Assembly: GCA_948146395.1 (NCBI GenBank)
Contig: OX411559.1
Span: 29,294,708 to 29,358,707, forward strand
Source: Fragum whitleyi
Lineage: Eukaryota > Mollusca > Bivalvia > Cardiida > Cardiidae
Length of the DNA: 64,000 nucleotides
Direction: 5' to 3'
Below the pieces are notes generated by a model, which did no database searches, was not told the origin of the DNA, and saw only the letters and a program-made list of their open reading frames with translations. Below, piece by piece: positions 57,394 to 64,000 of the stretch. Position 1 is the stretch's first letter, and each line of letters opens with the position of its first letter. The position numbers were made by a program, and so were the translations under genes.

Positions 57394-59780
57394 TGATGTA
57401 GTACAAAAATTGTTTATTACAGTCCCGTGCTGTTTATTACATAATTTAATCGATAGCTTTACAACAACAATCAATTGTTTTGTTTTTCTCATACCAACGC
57501 AGGAAGATGTGCTGAATCCATAACAGCAGAAACACGAACGTGTACAAACGATTGCCCGCAGAAACTACTCATACAAAAAAAACGTTAAGAATTATCCCCC
57601 TCATAGCCTGGATGGCTTTTGTGGTGATGAACAAACATGCCAAGTTTCATGAAGAAATTTGCGATATCAATAGAGATAAAACCAAAGTTAATGTTTGTCA
57701 CACCAACGCCTACGCCAACAGCAACGCCGACGACCCTAAGGTGATCTCAATAACTCTGTTTTCCTTTTCTTTCTTTTTTTAACAATGGAGCTTAGTTTTC
57801 ATTTAAATCCTTTTTTGTTCGGTGTTTCTACGTCTACCAGTGATACTACGTTTGAAATATCCAGATGTTAATAGTTTTTCAAAAAAAAAAAAAAAAAAAA
57901 AAACCTTGACCACTCAGGTTCAATTTACTTTTTTTCAGGCCTTGCCAATACCAGACACTTGAGTATTTTGAAAATGACATTATAAAAGGAAGCTGTACAG
58001 TTTGTAGTTAATTCAAAGACTCTTTATAAATACGAAAGCATTCGCCAATTTTAGCCACGCGTATTAAACTTCCGCGCAAGCATAATAACAGTAAGGCGGG
58101 GTAATTGCCTAGCTAAATAAGCTTAAGCTTTTGTCGTAATCGAACTAAAAATATAGTTTAAGCTATTTAGGAGCAACAGAACTTAAAAATAACTTATTCT
58201 GTAAAATATTCGAGAAAATTCTTTTTTTTTTCAATTATTTAATGTTCTCTTTCATTCCTTTTATTTTTAAGTCAGTGAAATACCCTCAGGCTTTAGGTGT
58301 CCGAAATATTTTTAAATATTAAGCTATCTCTAATTTGTTTGTGTCTGATAATGAGTTTCATACACAAATTACAAAAGGAGAGCAGACTGTGTTTAGTTTA
58401 ATTGTGAAAGTATCAGGAATTGTTGACGACCCTGATTAATAACACTGAATCCTTTCCTAGCCTCCAGCTATTTTTCAACATAGCTTTATGATTATCAATC
58501 CATGTCATTCGGAGCATCACTCGGCCATTTCCGTAAACTGCAACATACCTCGGATGTTTGTAAGGCGGATGGGTATGTAACAAAATCGTGCATTTTGTAA
58601 GGCGGAAACAGAGTAGGAAAAATTACCACCGTAGATTTTTATCTTTTACAATGAATAACGGCTGAAAAATCTTAAAATATATAGAAATGTTATATAAATA
58701 AAGACGTTTTATGTTGTATTTTGGAACAGTGAATTAAGATATAGATGATGGTATAAGCTAACAATAACAATTCTGCATGACATGTAAAATATGAAAGTTC
58801 TAGGCTTTGCGATTAAGGCCGGGTAGAAACAAGTGCTTTTTGGGGGAGGGGGGAGCGGGGTCCGACCTCAAACTCTACGCACAGGCATCAATATTTAATT
58901 TCCATCTGTATTTAAATAAACTTCAATGAAAAATTCATTTTGCTAGTTTAATTAGGCACAGTTGATATTGAATTGAAAGTGTGTAAGTATGTGTTGCATT
59001 TGAGTAGTAATTCTTAAACGTCAGGTTTTGTTGTTATTGTTGTTGCTGTGATTGTTGTTGTTGTGAATCAGTATCCCCAAAAGCTTAATATGACAGACAG
59101 TAATAACTGCATACTATGGTTATGGCAACAATATATCAGGAAGGTTGCCCAGACTTATAAATTAGACTAATAAGAAGTTATTCTGTAGGTCCATGTTAAA
59201 TTGGTGGGTGGGGTAATTCTTTGCTGCCAAATAAATGATTAAACGAATTTATTTGTTTATTGGTTGAATTATCATCTTATTCACACTCTATCTCAAATAA
59301 ATACGATAGAAAACGCTACAATAAGTCGTTTTGATTATGATATTTGGACAACTATTTGCAAAATGAGGTATTACGGCTTGTGAATATTTTCGACCAGGGT
59401 TGGTTCAAACATAGCCATCTAACACTAAATTGCTACCACAATTTGACATTACAACGTGCCTAAATGTGTTGTTGTATGATGGATCTTTCCATTTTTACAG
59501 TCAAACCTTTTCTGGCAGGTATGTTGAACGGATCGAAATTTTCAATTTTTGCCTCCTAGACTAGAAGGATTGAAACCAAAATGGCAAAAATCATGGGAGC
59601 TTTAACAGACATATCATTATAAATTATTGTCTTGATTGGTAAAATTCTGCTTACGACTTTCTTGTGCACTGTTTAAATGAGCGTGTTTAATAAGATTCTG
59701 CTTTAGGAAAGAACATGGAAAATAAATTTCATGACTTGACTTTTCAATATCTGTTATTAAATAAATGACTACACAATTGA

Positions 59781-60082
59781 TTGTTTATTTGTTTGTTTGT
59801 TTGTTTGTTTGTTTGTTTGGATGGGTTTTGCGCCGCTTTTAACAGTTTCACAGTTATATCGCGGCGGCCGGAGCACCTAACAATGAATTCCTGGTGTTTC
59901 TTTCACCTTTACTACCATTACACCCTTTCCTAGCCTCCGACTACTATCGCACATAGGTTTACGATTATCTACCCATTGGTGAGAGACAAACGTCGGAAAG
60001 GTTATTTGCCGCCACCGGGGATCGAACCCACGACTTCCAGATTGGAAGTCTTATGCCTAAGCAACTGCGCTATATTGGCGGC
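59781..60082 (-). mobile_element. SINE-B (unit 3)
   Basis: Counterpart of the other two, in the part of unit 3 that shows no divergence. Confidence 0.9.
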
Positions 60083-60535
60083 GACTACATAATTGAATCT
60101 AACATTCAAACTACGTTAAAATATCATTTAATTGGGGGAGCGGCATTTTCAAAAAATGCACCCCACCCCCTAGAAATTACCAAAATAACTGTGTCCATTG
60201 TAACCTTAAAGAGTTCAAAGTCTCGATGTTCACATATTGAACCTTTCTGAGTGAAATTTTTATTGTCCATTGATCAATTCTATGTAAACTCAGGATATCT
60301 TCCTTTCAATGTCTCTTTTACAATCGAAGTTTGCCTAACGACGAAGGACTTTTAAGAACGTATATTGATCAATTATACTAAAGTTCCTTTAAAAAAGACT
60401 TTAACCCGTCATTGACATAGGTGTAACTAAAAGGTAAAAACAAAATAATAACCATGGAGATTGGGCTACAATTTCGAGCCTAAAAGTGTTTACAAAGAAA
60501 TAACCAATAAGGCCCTTTCCCCATGTTTTCTGATT

Positions 60536-61711
60536 GCGCCAACCCTTTTAGCTCATACGAGCAGGAAGTGCTCATGTTTAGCTTTTTTCCGGCGTTCAAG
60601 TTGTGGTGTCCGTCTCCAATCAACATCTTTTGTGAACTCAAGAGTTCTCATTTTCACCAAAATGTCTTGTTACCAAAATGTCTTGAAACTTGGTCAGAAT
60701 ATTTATCTCAATAAGACCTTAGACAATATCGAAATTGTGTCAAATGGGATCAAAAACTAGGTAACTAGTTCAAATTTTCGACAAACCTTGTGTTTACAAA
60801 AGAGGACATAATTTTATCCAAATATCTTAAAAGTTGATCTTAGTGCCTGTCTAGATAAAAATTTCGCAATTCGGTCAAGTGGGATACAAAGCTAGGTCAC
60901 AAAGTCAAATCTCAGAAAACTCTATGTGCGGTCTAGAGGCCATATTTTTTGCCCAAATGTCTTGTAATTTGGTCAGAATGTTTATCTACATGATATCTAG
61001 AATGTTTTCTATATTGGGTCTAGTCGGGTAGAAAACTAGGTTAAAGGATCAAATCTTCGAAACAACTTTTGTGCACCCTAAATGTCATAAATTTCTTGAA
61101 ATGTCAGAATGTTTGTCTTCATGATGCCTCGGACAAATTCGAAATTTGGTCATGTAGGATCAAAAACTAGATCACCTGGTCAAATTTTCGACAAACATGG
61201 TGTGCATTCTAGAGGTCATATTTTGGCTCAAATGTCTTGAAAAATGATCAAACGGGCGCACAACGGAGAGAGCCGTGAAAGAAGCCCAAATGGCATTCGG
61301 CCAGTGGAGCCAAAACAAGGGCATAGGGTTAAATCATTTCGAAAATCTATTAGTAGTTTTTGCATTTTGCAATCCTTGTAAACAATACCTTAGGCGAACG
61401 CTTTAGGGATTTCCCATTTTTTGACAGGGTTCATCCTCGTGACCAGACAAACATTCTTATCATTTGGTACTGAATAATGGCATCTAGAGTGCTAAGCAAG
61501 GTTTTATCATTAATGCACCTTTTCTCTTTAATTTCAATTGGGACGTCCCTACTTTAAATAGGGTTTATCCTTGTGACCAGAAAAACACTCTGAATACGCT
61601 TCATGTAGATAAGGCCAAAGTTATGACCTCTAGAGCGCTACCATAGCATTATTGACGACGGGCATTCAATGATAACAAAAGCTCACATTGAATACGGTAT
61701 GCTAGGGTGAG
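60536..61711 (+). mobile_element. Hairpin-ended tandem repeat (unit 3)
   Basis: Counterpart of 47660-48835 at +12,876 with no difference noticed. Confidence 0.65.
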
Positions 61712-62128
61712 TTAAAAAGATGATAAACGGACATTTAATGATCACAAAGCTAACCATAAGCATTACGGGCCTAGATGAGATTAAAGTGAATATAATTGTT
61801 GTAGGCATAGATTAGCAAAATACAAAAGAACTACTTTTATAGCGTAAATTTTAAAAAGAGTCAGAGTTTATTCCCCCAGTAGCAGTTTGCACTCATTAGA
61901 ACGTTATTAAAATTGTGTTAACATAAGACAGAAAATCGTCAATGAAGCTACATGTATGCTATCTAAACAGTGTCGACTTATAAGCTAAAAAAGAATGGAA
62001 TATTTTAAAATTGGACTATCGTCGGTATCTCTTAGATGTCGCCAAGATGCTGGTGGATGAAAACTGTCCAAACAACTTGATATTTTGTAATGAAATATGG
62101 ATTCAGAAATTTCAAAATTCTACTTAAG

Positions 62129-62282
62129 ATGGTTTTTGTATTATCGTCAAAAGAAATGATTGAAAACTATTTTCTCGATTCGGTGCAGATGCACAAACCT
62201 ACAAGCACTTTAAGACACGTGGTAACGAAACTGGATGACCAAGTTGTTTTTTTGCTTAAGATAAACCAAATTTATACTCCAG
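62129..62282 (+). CDS. Candidate coding exon, unrecognised (unit 3)
   Basis: Identical coding part to unit 1; the first divergent base of the unit falls just after the donor (GTAAGACA). The proximity of conserved frame and diverged intron is suggestive but far too small a sample. Confidence 0.2.
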
Positions 62283-62582
62283 GTAAGACATATTTGTTTT
62301 TATGTAGTTTTCACTCCTCGATTTTAAGTGGCTTAACCCTTTGCTGTTTAATCCCTGCTTTTAACGTGACTGTGATTTTATGATTGAGAAAACATTGTGA
62401 AAAATGAAGAAATTGCTTCTGACAAGCAATTTCTTCTTTTTCCACACTTTTTTCTACCCTACAGAATGGTTATTTTTCATATTAAATCCACTTTTACTTT
62501 TCGTCTGCAAAACCTTTGAATTTGGACAGGTCCAAAATTTTGTAAAACAGGAAAGGGTTAACAAAATGAGTAAGACGTTTGG

Positions 62583-62833
62583 CTAGTATCGCTGCTGTTG
62601 ATGTTTCGTTCGCATATGTCTGTAATAATTACTGCTTTGTGAGAAACACGAACGACAAATCTGACAAATATACGGCCTGACCCCAGTGTGTACACGCATG
62701 TGTCTCCGAAGCAAAGAAGCTGCACTGAATACCTTTTTACATACGTTACACGTTCGTGTGAGGAAATATTCTGGAGGGAACTGGTATTCTATTGATGTCT
62801 GTGTTCTTGTGGGTGTTGATAATGGTCTTTTGT
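62583..62833 (-). CDS. Terminal exon with two C2H2 zinc fingers (unit 3, diverged)
   Basis: The acceptor and all eight zinc-binding Cys/His are kept. Compared with units 1 and 2 at least two residues differ: Ser to Thr before the fingers (LSTPTR for LSSPTR) and His to Arg in finger 2 (CQICRSCF for CQICHSCF). Frame and stop are intact. Divergence without damage is mild support for coding. No upstream exon is seen before the window ends. Confidence 0.7.
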
Positions 62834-62913
62834 CTGAAATAAAAAAAAGAGATTGTTGAATGAAATTCGAGTCAACTATAAACAGATAGAAACGAGACTG
62901 TGCTAATGATATA

Positions 62914-63153
62914 TGAGCCTTTGCGTGACATTTCCAACAATTTGAAACGTTCGTGAGGTGCACACATTGAGTAGCGTTGACAGCGACATACTGTAAATAT
63001 AAAGTTAACTGGTTGTCTATAGATTCTTTGAGACCTTTTCTATTTATTAAACGCATAGTAAAGACTCTGGTCAGACTGTGCGATTGCACAGGCTGGTCAG
63101 GGTCTTTGCTTTGCGTATATTTGAAATTGTTGGAAATCTTACGCACAGGCTCA
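62914..63153. mobile_element. MITE M1, best-preserved copy (240 bp, unit 3)
   Basis: TGAGCCTTTGCGTGACATTT at the left and the complementary AATTGTTGGAAATC...ACAGGCTCA at the right give TIRs of about 35 bases. TA stands directly outside both ends (62912-62913 and 63154-63155). The inner hairpin is AAGACTCTGGTCAGACTGTG against CACAGGCTGGTCAGGGTCTT. TA duplication and size fit a Tc1/mariner-type MITE. Confidence 0.85.
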
Positions 63154-63302
63154 TATTTGTTATACTTGATATTTCAATAAGACAAAATCGAGATTTTATT
63201 TATTATACTGAAATTTCTCCAAATAATTCGAAATAATTCTAGAAATTATCAGATTCATGAAAATTGTATATTTAATAACGCCATTTCAGAAAACATGGCA
63301 TC

Positions 63303-63575
63303 AAGCTCTCTTGTAAAATCACAACAAAAATACCCAACATCTTTATAATTGTAGCTCTCTTGTAAAATCACAACAAAAAATACCCTACATCTTTATAATT
63401 GTAGCTCTCTTGTAAAATCGCAACAAAAAAAATACCCAACATCTTTATTATTGTAGCTCTCTTGTAAAATCACAACAAAAAATACCCAACATCTTTATAA
63501 TCGTAGCTTACTTGTAAAATCACAACAAAAACATACCCAACATCTTTATAATTATAGCTCTCTGGCAAAATCACT
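63303..63575. repeat. ~50-bp minisatellite, about six copies (unit 3)
   Basis: Same unit as in copies 1 and 2 but about four copies fewer, with the left flank deleted so that the array follows CATGGCATCA directly. The units here differ more from each other (for example GTAGCTTACTTG). Confidence 0.85.
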
Positions 63576-64000
63576 CATGTAGTACAAAAAATGTTTATTA
63601 CAGTCCCGTGCTGTTTATTACATAATTTAATCGATAGCCTAACAACAACAATCAATTGTTTTGTTTTTCTCATACCAACGCATGAAGATGTGCTTAATCC
63701 ATAACAGCAGAAACACGAACAGGTACAAACGATGAACATACAAAGTTTCATGAAGAATTTTTCAACATCAACAGAGATATGACCGAAGTTAATGTTTTTC
63801 AAAATCAACGGTTACACCAACAGCAACGCCGACGACCCTAAGGTGATCTCAATAACTCTGTTTTCTCTTTCTCTTTTTTCTTTTTTTTTTTTTACAATGG
63901 AGCTTAGTTTTGATATAAATCCTTTTTTGTTTGGTGTTTCTACGTCCACCAAAAATAAAAAAAAAACGTGCCCACTCAGGTTCAATTTACTTTTTTTCAA

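Larger units (their letters stand above)
52236..58673. repeat. 6,438-bp tandem unit, copy 2
   Basis: Matches copy 1 base for base wherever compared, including an identical A21 run and identical minisatellite. It joins copy 1 and copy 3 directly with the junction AATCTTAAAATATATAG. Total absence of differences over 6.4 kb implies a very recent duplication or an assembly duplication. Confidence 0.95.
58674..64000. repeat. 6,438-bp tandem unit, copy 3, cut by the window edge
   Basis: Identical to copy 2 from 58674 to about 62286. Then substitutions appear (GTAAGACA for GTAAGATA, ACACTTTTTTCTACC for ACACTATTTTCTATC) and grow denser towards the right. The minisatellite is shorter, with a net loss of 257 bases by about 63602, and a further deletion of about 80 bases occurs near 63735. 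The unit is therefore a mosaic of a very young and an older part. Confidence 0.95.

Overview
The window is nuclear DNA of an animal, most likely a bivalve mollusc. It is AT-rich and almost entirely non-coding. It has spliced genes with GT-AG introns, tRNA-derived SINEs, a LINE fragment with a (TTA)n tail, MITEs with TA target sites, and many microsatellites. Several dispersed repeats end in an 'AGCTCACCTGAGCAC' hairpin, carry a GACGACGG-type microsatellite and contain tandem 'ATGAAACTTGGTCAG' core units. I know these as typical of bivalve genomes. No bacterial features, rRNA genes or intact tRNA genes were seen. All identifications were made by eye.

Positions 1-31.7 kb hold no gene I can support, only a dense layer of mobile DNA. 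This includes microsatellites, a perfect 45-nt palindrome (1311), foldback elements (3251, 3361, 31016), a 1.4-kb element with about 150-bp near-identical terminal inverted repeats (4239-5675), and hairpin-ended elements with internal tandem units (6903, 13841, 15822). It also includes small MITEs (15289, 24417, 26892, 28652, 30256), a LINE reverse-transcriptase 3' end (24862-25751) and tRNA-derived SINEs (22815, 30000).

Positions 31.9-40.3 kb hold the only gene that can be assembled. It has four plus-strand exons joined by phase-0 introns and encodes about 471 residues: a Ser/Lys-rich N-terminal half, a coiled coil, and a C-terminal segment resembling GRIP/GRAB Golgi-targeting domains. It is possibly a quick-to-court-like protein. 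Its introns hold foldbacks, a 19-bp minisatellite split by a LINE tail, a T29G14 tract, and a repeat interrupted by a SINE with a target-site duplication.

Positions 41-45.8 kb hold a broken Tc1-type transposase 3' end fused to a MITE terminus, a 14-mer occurring three times, and a SINE.

From 45.8 kb to the right edge the window is a tandem array of a 6,438-bp unit. Two units are complete and a third is cut by the window edge. Each carries a minus-strand exon encoding two C2H2 zinc fingers, followed by a stop codon and preceded by a good splice acceptor, plus a SINE, a hairpin-ended tandem repeat, a MITE and a 50-bp minisatellite. Units 1 and 2 look identical. Unit 3 matches them for its first 3.6 kb and then diverges, with fewer minisatellite copies. 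The array may be a set of duplicated 3'-terminal zinc-finger exons for a gene whose 5' exons lie beyond 64 kb, or it may be partly an assembly duplication. The sequence alone cannot decide.
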